Assembly: GCA_014529385.2 (NCBI GenBank)
Contig: CM043968.1
Location: forward strand, 26,489,013-26,553,012
DNA length: 64,000 nucleotides
Reading direction: 5' to 3'
Source of the DNA: Adiantum capillus-veneris
Lineage: Eukaryota; Streptophyta; Polypodiopsida; Polypodiales; Pteridaceae
Positions 45,132 to 54,972 of the stretch are shown one piece after another (within the stretch, counting starts at the first letter, position 1; each line of letters opens with the position of its first letter). Made by a program: the position numbers and the translations under genes. Under the pieces are notes generated by a model, which was given only the letters and a program-made list of their open reading frames with translations, did not search any database and was not told where the DNA came from.

Positions 45132-46268
45132 ATGCCTCCTAGAGGAAATGGAGTGCCTGTTAATGCCAATGTCCCTATTGCACCTTAACAGACTATCATT
45201 GATCGTCGTGACATCGATGCCATGCTTCAAAAGTCACAACCTGGGAACTTTAGTGGATAAGGCAAAGATGTAGGCAAGGTTCTTGAGAACTGGATTGAGC
45301 GCATGGATGGTTACTTTGATTTAGCTCATTCATCCGCAGAGAACAAGGCTATCATTGCTAAGTTCAAACTTGAAAAGACGGCCAAGCGTTGGTGGAAATA
45401 CCATTGTACTGAGAATAATTTCAACCCTGATGCAACAACTTGGGATTATCTCAAGACTCAATTAAAGAGATTATCAGAACAAATTATATTATTCAACCGT
45501 ATGAATGAGTTTCTTGATTGTACTTAGGGAACCAGAGATCTGGAATCATACTATCAACATTTATTGATCCTTGTCAAATATGCTCAAGCAAGGATGACTC
45601 AAGAAGTCAAAGTGGCACAATTCGTGTTAGGCCTACTTAATCCTTTGAAGACTAGACTTCAAAGCTTACGCCTTACAAATTTTGCAATTCTTGATGCGGG
45701 TAAACCAATTGAGCTTGAAATATCAAATAGTAATAAAAGACCTCAACTAGAGGATGAGTCTAAATTTTCATATTCTCAGAATCGAGAAGCCATATTACGT
45801 AGGAGGGCAATAAGAGATCACCTTTGCTTCAATTGTTTTGAGCCTGACCGTGTGTCTTGGGATTGTCCATTTAATGATCCAGACAATTATGAACTTGCAA
45901 GACAAAATGATGCTAGAAGTATGGATACTAACAAGAACCTTAGACATTCACATTTTGGACCTAATACAAACCAGAGACCACCACAAAACCAAGGGAATTT
46001 CAGACTTGGGAATCCAATCTTTACACGAAATGGACAATCCAATAGACCAGTTCCTTCAGGAGGAAAACAACAGCCTCAAGGAGGAGCCCAATCTAATAGA
46101 ACTCAGAATGCTCCAGGTGGAGGAAATCCATTAAATGCTCATGTCCATGCAACTATTGCAGATGAAGGAGAAAATGAAGAAATTTTGGTGCATTTTGGAC
46201 TTGCTAATGCTTCAACATTATTTTATATTGTGGCAACCGAAATATCTCCAACACAAGATAAAAATTGA
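45132..46268 (+). pseudogene. Retrotransposon gag with three in-frame stops
   Basis: One frame runs 379 codons from ATG 45,132 (MPPRGNGVPVNANVPIAP) to the stop at 46,266-46,268. It is interrupted by TAA 45,186, TAA 45,258 and TAG 45,525. No frameshift separates the pieces, so only point mutations have hit it. The gag core is visible (NWIERMDGYFDLAHSSAENK, KRWWKYHC, and later KVAQFVLGLLNPLKTRL). A zinc knuckle follows as CFNCFEPDRVSWDC, where the invariant His is Arg (CX2CX4RX4C). The C-terminal part is Asn/Gln/Gly-rich. It would form the particle shell and bind RNA. Confidence 0.85.
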
Positions 46269-46368
46269 ATAATGGAATAGTCGAATTAGCTTACATTTAT
46301 AGAAGGTTTTAACTTACTTATTATTCATGTCAAGGTGAGGACACCTCGAATTTTTCAAGTGTGGAGGA
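46269..46368 (+). other. 3' untranslated region and purine tract
   Basis: AAGTGTGGAGGA (46,357-46,368) directly precedes the 3' LTR start TGTAAG at 46,369, as expected for the plus-strand primer. Confidence 0.6.
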
Positions 46369-47782
46369 TGTAAGATCCCTAAATTTTGGGTCTCTTTTAA
46401 AAATAAGAAAAAATAGATTCGAATGTCTGTTTTGTCATATTTTGATTTAAGATACTTGTTTGACAGTACTGTAAGGTTCTAAAGTAAACAGCAAGGTCGT
46501 TTCCAGGTTCCAGTGGGTCAGACGGATGTTTGGTTCAATTTTGGGAAAATTTGCTATTTTTAGCTTTTTTATGCTTTTAGGTTCTTTTTTGCAAAAAGCA
46601 GGGCTGGATCCTTAACATACGAGTCCTGGAGAAGCTATGGTTCAATTTTGCAAAAATCTATTTTTCGAGCAATTTTCACGCTATTTTTAGCTTTTCATGA
46701 TTTTTAGCGCTTTTTAGTGAAAAGCAAGTCCGCTTTCTTATTCCAGTGGACAAGGAGAACCCGTGGTTCAATTTTAGAAAATTTTGCTCTTTTTTAACGC
46801 TATTTTTAGCTTTTCGTGCTTTTTGGCGTTTTTGAAAGACGAAGTGCCTTTTAGGATGACCTAAACATAAAAATATTAATTTTAGTCTCCGTCAGATTTA
46901 AAAATGATCACTTGGAGAAGAAACGAGATTTTTACTGAAATTATTTTTATAAAAGGCAGTACCGTAAATACGTCAAGGCAGTACGAGAAAGTCATAATTA
47001 TGTCAGGGCATCATAGTGCGTCATAGTCTAGTCACGCTTTCATTAGTTGCAGGGTACTAGCCATTTAGTCAACTTTTATTGCAAAAATTGAATGGTAAGT
47101 GGGAGAGTTGACTGCCAAAAGTTGTGCCATGTTTTTAGAAAAGACTGGAGTCATTTCCCAAAAGTTTGCAGCTAATCCAGGCTGAGAGGGATGCTAGTAG
47201 CTTCTGTTGGGCATCACTCTGGCTTGCGGGGTCGTTGACTTGGGGCTTTGCTGGATCAGGGGTGTTGCCTAGGTCTTCTTTTTTGTTAGGCTCATCTACA
47301 CGGTTAGTGTGTCGGGGGTTGAACGACCTACATGGCTAATGCGTCAGGGATCTTGCCTTGGCTTTGCCTAAACACCCGATGTGCATTGAAGAAGCGTAGC
47401 GCCTAAACTGGTATGGTTGGTGTTGATACCCTACCACCTGCTGGTCTTTGGGATCCTTTCAGAGCTTGGGTTTATGGAGGAGGCGAAGCGGCCTTAACCT
47501 ATGTCTGGCTCAGGTAGGTTGGAAGTATTCTGGCTTGCTCCCGACGAAGTGAACTTCTCTCTGTCCGTAGTAGAGAAAAAGTGGATGGGTGGACCGATCG
47601 ATCCCTACACAGGGTCCAGTGCTCTGCTAGTTATTTTGTTATACTTCTTTTGATGTTACGGTATATGCAGATTTTGTTATTGCATTAATACATGGTTGCA
47701 TGTTTCATTTAGATGGGGCATTTAAAGATTCTTTGTTGTCATCCTCTCGTGTCTCTGTGCACTCTATTTCACCCTCCTCTAT

Positions 47783-47878
<96 letters not shown>

Positions 47879-48146
47879 TGCAACGCGGTGTACACATATA
47901 TTCACCCTCCACAATGTTATTTTTTTCTTGAGTATGCTTTCATCCATCACACCCATTCAGGGGCAATAGTAGCCGATAGGTGCCTCTGGATGCAGTCCGG
48001 CTCATGGCCTAAACTCCATGCTAGGTAGGGCGTTGAGAACTCCTTCCCTATGCAAATGCTTCCGCACCTCTGATGTATATTGAAAATTGTATAAAGGTGT
48101 AAATTGTATATTTTGTGCATACACCCCTGGGGAGGGGTATCTCTCA
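46369..48146 (+). repeat. 3' LTR (1,778 bp) of the giant-LTR element, internally deleted
   Basis: It follows the 5' LTR closely but jumps from GGCTTGC (47,227) to GGGGTCGTTGACTTGG, skipping the 5' LTR interval of about 41,711-43,740. It contains an expanded CT run (about 47,785-47,875, twice the length in the 5' LTR). Confidence 0.85.
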
Positions 48147-48151
48147 TCAAG

Positions 48152-48425
48152 CATAGGCCTAGGTTAACCTAAGGTCTGAGGAATTTTAACACTAACCGTT
48201 TGAGGTCTTTAATGAACCTAACCCTAAGGTCTTCAAGCTCCATTAGCTAGCAATGCTCTTTGACAGACCATGACCCATTTGACCCATTGAATTTGGTCTC
48301 ATGCTGAGATAGATCCATAAGCACACGTCTATATTCTAACTCTTGTTCCCATTTATTCTCCCACATTAAATGGTCAGTTTAATTTGAGAAAATCATTTGG
48401 TAGTTAAATATTAGATTTTATGACA
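48152..48425 (-). repeat. LTR family X, copy 1, outer part
   Basis: On the minus strand it begins TGTCATAAAATC at 48,425, right after the purine tract CAAGAGAGAGGTAA (48,426-48,439). It runs to the insertion point at 48,151. It matches 61,398-61,470 (ATGATTTTCTCA, ATTTAAT.TGGG). Confidence 0.75.
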
Positions 48426-48829
48426 TTACCTCTCTCTTGACATCATAGTCGTCCTTGACTATGAGGTAGAGAAGATAAAGTCTTAGTCATTAGTAGTCGG
48501 AGTTTCTTAGCGGGTAGATGATCCCTTTTTACCCTATGAAATCATTCCAAGATGGATGACTAGTCCATTTGGGGCTTGGGAGACTCAGATGCGGCAAGCA
48601 TGTCTACTCTTTAATCCATATCATAGTTCTAAAGTAGAGTGACAGTTTCTACTTGGTGTTTGAGAGACGAACACAAACATGATTCCTCCATGATTCTAAG
48701 AATGCATAATATTTAAATTTGTGCATAATAAAAAGAGAATTAGTCTTATAAGACAAAAAAATTGATCATATAAATGAAACATGTACATTTTCTTACTCTA
48801 ATGTAGCATTGTAAGCATTGACAAGGTTC

Positions 48830-50290
48830 ATACTATCCTTAAGTTGTACTCTCTGCATCCATCTCGCATCTTCAAAAGGATAATTTTTTAACTTAATAAG
48901 ATATCGTCGGATAACCTTACCATGCCATATCACCTTGTCTTCATGTCGAAGGATAGCTTCGGGTCGTAGCACCTCTTCTTGGTCTTCAATTTATGGGGAG
49001 TCTTCAATAATTGGTTCTCTTGGTGGATCTCCTTTGTAGGTCTTAATTAGGCTCACATGAAAAGCATCGTGTATGAGCCAATGGTTGGGCAACTTGAGTT
49101 GATAAGCCATTTCATTGATTGGCTTCAAGATTTGAAAAGGACCATAGTATCTTTTTGCTAGTTTATCATAATACTTTTGATGGCCCGTCGGATTATGGCC
49201 CGTCGTTTGTCTTAATCGAGCCTTGGGAAACTTGAGTAAGACACAATCATTTTCTTTGAGCATTAAGGCCCTTTTGTGCTTATCAGCAACAATAGATTTT
49301 TGCCTTTGTTGAGAGATGGATATAGCCTCCTTAATATTTTGGAAAGATTCTTGTAGGCCACGGCTATACTCATCGCCAGCGAAGATCTTCCCATGTACTT
49401 TAGTAGCAAGGGACTTTTAGGTCTTCCCTATATGATCTCAGAAGGTTCCTTTCTTGTAGTAGTATGGACAATATTATTGTATGCATACTCTACAAGGGAT
49501 AAGTACTTCTCCCATTGTGAGCGTTGATCTACTTTTGTAACATAAGTCTTTAGTAGATCGAGAATCGTAAGATTAGCTATCTCACTTTGGCCATCCGTTT
49601 GTGGGTGATAGTCCGAAGAGAAATACAATCTTGTACCTAGAGTTTTAAACAAATCTTTCCAAAAATTATTGGTCATTCTAGATCTCTATCTAGCACAATG
49701 GATGTTGGCAATCCATGGTGTTTGAAAATCTAAGATATGAAGAGGATTTCCGTTTGGTGTGCCTTAATAGTCTTCTTGAGAGGAATAAAGTGTGCTTGCT
49801 TACTAAACCTGCCGACTATTGTCCATATTCTCGTATTCTCATGGATAGACTTGGGCAATCCAAAGATAAAATCCATGGATATACTCTCCCACATTGAATT
49901 AGGGATTGGAAATGGCTGGAGTAATCCAGGTTGCTTCCCTCTATCATACTTGGTCTTTTGGCATACCACACATTTTGAAACATACTCTTGTATGTCTACT
50001 TTTATGGTAGGCCAATAGAAGTACGTCTCTACTCCTCGAAGAGTAGGTTGAATGCCTTTATGCCCTGCATAGGGAGGAGCATGGGATTCATACATGACTT
50101 TCTCACGAAGGGAGTGGGTAACACATAGCCTATAGCCATGGAGAAGATAACCATCATGCAAGGTAAATGGTTCTTCTTTCTTCCCCAATGCAAGGGATGT
50201 CATTATGTCTTTAAATTGAGGGTCAGTAGCATACTCATCTATCATAGAAGATAGATCATTGTGAGTTGCTATAGACACCGCATTGACTCT
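48830..50290 (-). pseudogene. Gypsy integrase with HHCC domain and C-terminal chromodomain
   Basis: From the right: HAPPYAGHKGIQPTLRGVET with YVSKCVVCQ (an intact H...H...CX2C zinc domain, about 49,960-50,080). Then comes SMDFIFGLPKS (first core Asp), a decayed second-Asp region near 49,690, and DYHPQTDGQSEIANLTILDL with KYLSLVEYAYNNIVHTTTRK. A linker (CVLLKFPKARLRQTTGHNPT; YYGPFQILKPINEMAYQLKL; NHWLIHDAFHVSLIK) precedes a chromodomain (AILRHEDKVIWHGKVIRRYL) near 48,870-48,960. Chromodomains of this class steer integration to marked chromatin. Frames are broken near 49,730 and 49,430 and at a stop near 48,990. Confidence 0.85.
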
Positions 50291-50830
50291 TGGTCATCGT
50301 GAAAGTGCATTGGCAACTTGATCATGCTTACCAGCAATGTGAGCAATATGAAAATAAAATTGTGAAAGAAAATTTGTCCACCTCATTTGTTTGTTGAAAA
50401 GCTTGGTTTGCATCATGAAGTACTTGAGACTTTGGTGGTCCGTTCTTAAAATAAGTAAAGTCCCCAATAGATAGTGCTTCCATGTGTCTAGGGCATGTAG
50501 AACAGCTAAAAGCTCTTTTTCATATATGCGCAGGACCCGTTCATTGCTTTCCTTGGGATAAGAATAAGAGTAAGTGGGCATGGGTGAGACTATAGGAGTC
50601 ACATATGAACTCTTTGGTGATATGGTTAAGCGCTCGACAGTCCACACACATGCGGTATTTATTTTTCACTAGAAGGACTGGAGAAGAAAAGGCAGAGGAG
50701 CTAGGCCTCCCCATCCCTTTGTCTACCAATTCTTGTACTTTCCTCATGATCTCCTCTTGTTGAGCTTGGGAAACTCGATAAGGAGGCTAGTTACGTGGTG
50801 AGCTTCTCGATAGGAGCTCAATTCGATGGT
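50291..50830 (-). pseudogene. Gypsy RT start fused to RNase H by an internal deletion
   Basis: The RT N-terminal block is present (VQELVDKGMGRPSSSAFSSP, then KYRMCVDCRALNHITKEFI; family: PSSSPFSSPVLLV.KKDG.WR.CVDYRALN). Within a few codons the sequence passes to the RNase H connection (YSYPKESNERVLRIYEKELL, AVLHALDTWKHYLLG, LRTDHQSLKYFM, GKHDQVANALSR). All RT from palm to thumb, including the Y[VI]DD box, is missing. The junction lies near 50,570-50,640. Confidence 0.85.
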
Positions 50831-51470
50831 CATCATCCCCTCATTTTTGAGGTAAGTCCATAGGGATGTCATCGATAAAACCATCTTGGAATCCATTTAG
50901 AAAATTAGACAAGTATAACTCTTCTTGATTTTCCTACCATTTTCATTTGATAAAACATTAGGACTTTTTATGGATTTTTTGACAAAAATCATGTACGCAG
51001 AAACTGAGCTTTTCATTTATTTTTCAAAAGCAGGAGAATTTACAAGGAGTATGGTACGGCCAAGCTCATTAGCATCTATGTACAAGTTCTTTTCCCTGTA
51101 CTTGAAATACGACCTTCTTTTAGGGAACTTTACATTAACAGCCATACGGTCAAACCATGGTGCCCCTAGGATGACATCTTCATGTTTGAGAGGAGAGATG
51201 AAAAAATCTTCTTTGTCAATGTAGCCTTGGACATGAAGCCTCTATTTCCTAATCAAGGGAGTAATTGCGGCTTCTTGCCCCTTGAAGGCTCCATCGACTA
51301 CAACAACATCTCCCATGTCATGAGCTTAAATGCCTAACTTGAAGGTGGCCAACTCCGTTGATATGAAATTGTGAGTAGAGCCAGGGTCAAGCAAGATGAA
51401 GGCATCATGCTCCCTTACCTTTCCCCAAGCATAGAAGAGAGAAATCCTTTGCAATGAGCATCCTCTTTTG
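50831..51470 (-). pseudogene. Gypsy protease region
   Basis: On the minus strand: FILLDPGSTHNFISTELATF (about 51,340-51,400) is the retroviral-type aspartic protease active-site block. Then come HVQGYIDKEDFFISPLKHED and VILGAPWFDRMAVNVKFPKR, standard for this lineage. Stops occur in between. The residue between D and G is Pro where Ser or Thr is more common. Confidence 0.75.
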
Positions 51471-52410
51471 GATCTTTCATCATGGAAGCTCTAGGAGTCT
51501 CATTGCGGGCATTTCTCTCGGGGCAAGAATGATAGCCATGTCCTTGCTCACCACACTTAAAGCATTTGTGGTCCTTACAAAAATCTTCTAGCTCATCATG
51601 AGAGAGTTTATTTTTACCATTGTATAATCCCTTCTCCTTGGAGAAATTCTTGTTGCTGTTGTTGGGATTGCCTTGGGATGATCTTTAGACATTGTTCTTC
51701 CCCTTTGCATCATTTCTGTCTTTGTTTTCCATGGGCTTGGTATTCCTTTGAGCCCCTTGTTGGAAATTGATGCATGAAGCAACCATAATGTGGTGGATTA
51801 CTTCATTGATAGAACTAGGTTGTTGGGAGTTAACATACTCGGCCATTTCTTTACGTAATCCTGTGAAATTTTTTTGCTTTTTCTCGACAAATTCTATCTT
51901 TTGAAAGGTAATAGCCTTGAGAAGTATATCCCAAAACTTTTCCACATATTTGTGGATAGACTCGTTAGAGAGCAGCTTCAAACTCCACCATTCAGTAAGC
52001 ACTTTGTCCTTTGCATTGCTTGCAAGAAATTTCTTTACTCATAGAGGTTTCCATGTCTTTGGGGCTTCGCCATTTTCCACAAAGGCTAGCCCACCATTGA
52101 TGAGAAGATTTCTGGTAGTGCATAGCTACATGGTGTAGCTTGGAGGACTTTGTAAAGCTCTTGTCTCCAAAGGCTACATCAAATTGCTGGATGAAGGAAA
52201 ATACTTTGCCAATAGCACCAAAGGTGCCATCATAGTTGATAAAAGAGATACTCTTTCCTCCCTCTTTAAACTTCTTAAGCTTCTGGGACCGTCTCCACGC
52301 AAAGTAGGATTTGTGATGTCCTCTCTTCTTGTATTCTCTAGGAGAATAGTTGTTGCTTTCGTCGGAAGAGGAGGAAGGGAATCAACCAAATGGACATGCA
52401 TAAGCTAACC
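51471..52410 (-). pseudogene. Gypsy gag and zinc knuckle
   Basis: On the minus strand: FIQQFDVAFGDKSFTKSSKL, a Trp-rich block with QWWASLRGKW, NESIHKYVEKFWDILLKAI, GLRKEMAEYVNSQQPSSINE, VIHHIMVASCINFQQGAQR, and a zinc knuckle CFKCGEQGHGYHSC near 51,530-51,570 (a regular CX2CX4HX4C). Frame changes occur near 52,020, 51,680 and elsewhere. The N-terminus reaches about 52,400, where it abuts the RPA-like region with no leader, primer site or LTR. Confidence 0.78.
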
Positions 52411-52413
52411 TCA

Positions 52414-53990
52414 TCAAACCAACTTTAAGCGGGGTGTGAACGCTATTACATGCCCGGTGACATTAAGCTTGAAAGCACCTACTTTGCTTGCAGCAACCAA
52501 GATGTCTCGAGCATCTCCAACATCTCTAGTGTACACCTCCTTGAAGCTTTCTTCAAACCAAAGCACAACATCTACCTTAGGACCAACAATTTGGGCATTG
52601 ACAACACTATTATTTTCACAAGTGATACGCACCTTTAATTTTAGGATAGTTGCAGTATCAATGGGTTCGTCACAAGCAGCACAGAAAACTCCTTGGGAAC
52701 TTTTGTGGAACTTGATAGATTTACAAAGTGGACATTGCTTCTCCTAGAATTGAGTTGAAGTTTGTAAAGCGCAAAGTTCCAACCAGCTAGAATGTCCACT
52801 ACATTTAGATTTGAATTGCAAACACAATTGCAAAAAACACACCAACACACAACGAGCATACCTCATGATCGTAACCTAGAGTTTTGATTCGCACTTGCAA
52901 ACTTTGACCAAGAGTTTACACAGGTGAGGGTTGCGAACGGGGACCAAGATGGTGATGTCAAGCACTAATAGTATGCTGGCACGACCATTGAATGGAGCAA
53001 TGTTGCAAGCTACACACATCACATTCTCCTCTCCTTCTAGATCAAATATTAGTTGCTTGGAATCACCTTTGCGAGAGTTCACAAATCTCACCTACACAAC
53101 AACCATTCAACAACCAATCATAGTAGAATCACATAAAACCAAGCAACAAAAAATCTAGAGCACTCACAATTGCACGGTCATTAGGCAACTGCCCATCCGC
53201 GACCCAAAATTCTCCTAGTTGTGCTCCCGCTTTGGATTGGAGGTTTTGCAAAAATACAAATGCCAAAGTGTCCAAAGTAGCTCCGCTAGTTATTGGTGTT
53301 GGCGGTTTTCTTGTTTCCTCTAGGAACGATCTAAAAGAAGTCTCATGGAAGAAATGCAATGCCACTGGGAAGGGTTCTGCCTTTATCACCAACGTTGAGG
53401 CATTGACATGCCCCCCATGTTTCACGCATGACACTAGGGTTCTCTACCCTAATGTACTCGATGTGCAATCTATCTTGGAATTGAGTGATAGAAGGCTCAT
53501 ACAACACTAAGGTTATGGTGTCCGTGGACTTTGCATCCACAATCTCAAGATTCAAGTGTGGACTACTCTTATCAGATGCTATTTTGTATGTACCATAAAG
53601 GTTCAATATCTTGCCCTCAATGGCAAACTTGGGGGAGGATTCCCCGATTTCAAAAATTACCACCAATGGGAGGAATTCTCCTGCATACGACACCAAAGAC
53701 AAATTCACTCCGTCACTATCAGCCTGGAAACGACATGAAGGTGTTGGGAATCAACATGTGTTTGTTGGGGTTGACCAACTACTGGAGGTTGAAGTTCCAC
53801 TTGAGGTTGAGTAGGCAAAATAGGGGACAAAATAGGCTCAATCTTCACTTCATTCTTCACAAGAACTTCAAGCAGGGTTTGCTTGCCACCAATGCCGACC
53901 TCTATTGTTGCCCCTACAAAACAAACATTGCTGTTGTAGAAAGGAGCTAACAAAATCACTCGCAATGGACACTTATGTTCCCATTGACTT
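52414..53990 (-). pseudogene. RPA70-like single-strand DNA-binding protein gene, decayed
   Basis: On the minus strand a multi-exon-looking gene is visible. The first part (53,705-53,965) has NSNVCFVGATIEVGIGGKQT. The next (53,343-53,708) has an OB-fold-like segment: EGKILNLYGTYKIASDKSSP, DTITLVLYEPSITQFQDRLH, then FRSFLEETRKPPTPI. A donor GTGAGT near 53,168 and acceptor TTGTGTAG near 53,092 frame a roughly 75-bp intron. The following exon reads VRFVNSRKGDSKQLIFDLEG. The last part has a zinc ribbon CPLC...CAAC (52,680-52,735) followed by KLKVRITCENN and VDVVLWFEE. This resembles the C-terminal zinc-ribbon OB domain of replication protein A large subunit. Frames break at several points. It could be a host paralogue or a copy carried by a Helitron-type element. 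The family call is my recognition, without a search. Confidence 0.45.
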
Positions 53991-54037
53991 CATCGGGTTT
54001 GATTCCTCCCCCAAACAACCCTTCACTAGCCACACAA

Positions 54038-54189
54038 TGTTGGAATTAGGGTTGCAGAGAAACACACACACCTTGGAGAAGACAAAGGAAGCTCAAGGCA
54101 CACAATAGAGAGTGTGTTACTTAGTGTGAAATGGAAAGATAGATAGCCCTAGAGTGATGGGCGTATATACAATGCACGGGAGAAAAAAC
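54038..54189 (-). repeat. Truncated 3' LTR of the Copia element
   Basis: It matches 62,941 onwards for about 150 bp up to GGGAGAAAAAAC. It then jumps to GCACATGAGTAAAGG, skipping the rest of the LTR and the purine tract seen in the sister copy (63,094-63,200). Confidence 0.85.
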
Positions 54190-54229
54190 GCACATGAGTA
54201 AAGGGAAGTGCCATGCCCTGAGGACATGA

Positions 54230-54972
54230 TCAGTCCACAAAGGGGAGTAAGCCCAAAGCTTTGCGGAAAGCTTCAAGCTTCTCACGAGACAATGCCTTTG
54301 TGAAAAGATCTGCAAGGTTGTCCTCTGTTGGCACATAAGCCAAGCTGATCTCTCCTGCTGAGAGCCTCTCCCTGACATAGTGGTAATGCACCTCAATGGG
54401 CTTTGTGCGAGCATGAAAAACTGGGTTCCTCGCAACTACCAATGCACTCTGACTGTCAGTGTAGATAGTGTTGTCAGTGTCCTGTCCAACACCCAAATCA
54501 GCGATAAGGCGTTTGAGCCATACACACTCAACCGTAGCTGTGAAGACTGCCCTGTACTCAGCCTCACAACTCGAAGTGGCCACAATAGGTTGCTTCTTGC
54601 TCAACCATGATATACATGAATTGCCAAGCATGAAACAAAAACCACTTGTGGACACTCGCGTGTCAAAACAACCAGCCCAATATGAGTCCGAAAAAGCATG
54701 TAAGCCTAGCGGCGATGATCCCCCCTTGGGATAAAACAAGCCAAGATGTAAAGTGCCACTAAGGTAGCGGAAAATCCTCTTGATAGCCTGCCAATGCTTA
54801 GACCCTGGGCTATGCATAAATTTGCTGACCTGTGAGACTGCAAACTGAATATCCGGCCTCGTGTTGCATACATAAATGAGGCAGCCAACAACAGTTTGGT
54901 AAAGAGTGACATCAGCAGGATCGCCAACATCATGTAGACCAACTTCAAACCTGTTTCCATGGGAGTGGCATA
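54230..54972 (-). pseudogene. Copia RNase H end of pol, frame-shifted from the main ORF
   Basis: It carries LYQTVVGCLIYVCNTRPDIQ, KHWQAIKRIFRYLSGTLHLG, the RNase H core (ATSSCEAEYRAVFTATVECV, YTDSQSALVVARNP) and a terminus KALGLLPFVD. Compared with the sister copy, one base is missing near 54,970 and one near 54,939, so it cannot be read through from the upstream frame. Near 54,665 the block AFSDSYWAGCFD has Tyr where the sister has Asp. Confidence 0.88.

Larger units (their letters stand above)
40856..48146 (+). mobile_element. Gag-only LTR element with giant LTRs (7,291 bp)
   Basis: The LTRs start TGTAAGATCC and end GTATCTCTCA. TCAAG flanks the element at 40,851-40,855 and 48,147-48,151, a clean 5-bp target duplication, and the interrupted LTR X resumes on both sides. 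The 5' LTR is 3,770 bp and the 3' LTR 1,778 bp. The interior is only 1,743 bp: primer site, gag with stops, purine tract. No protease, RT, RNase H or integrase is present, so it would depend on another element. In layout it resembles large retrotransposon derivatives, except that it keeps a gag. Confidence 0.88.
48426..52410 (-). mobile_element. Chromodomain Gypsy element, 3' LTR present, 5' LTR not found
   Basis: Minus-strand order right to left: gag, zinc knuckle, protease, partial RT, RNase H, integrase, chromodomain, purine tract, LTR X. This is the Ty3/Gypsy chromovirus order. The 5' LTR and primer site should lie right of 52,410. Instead the sequence there resembles an RPA-like gene. 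The element is decayed and has lost most of RT. Confidence 0.85.
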
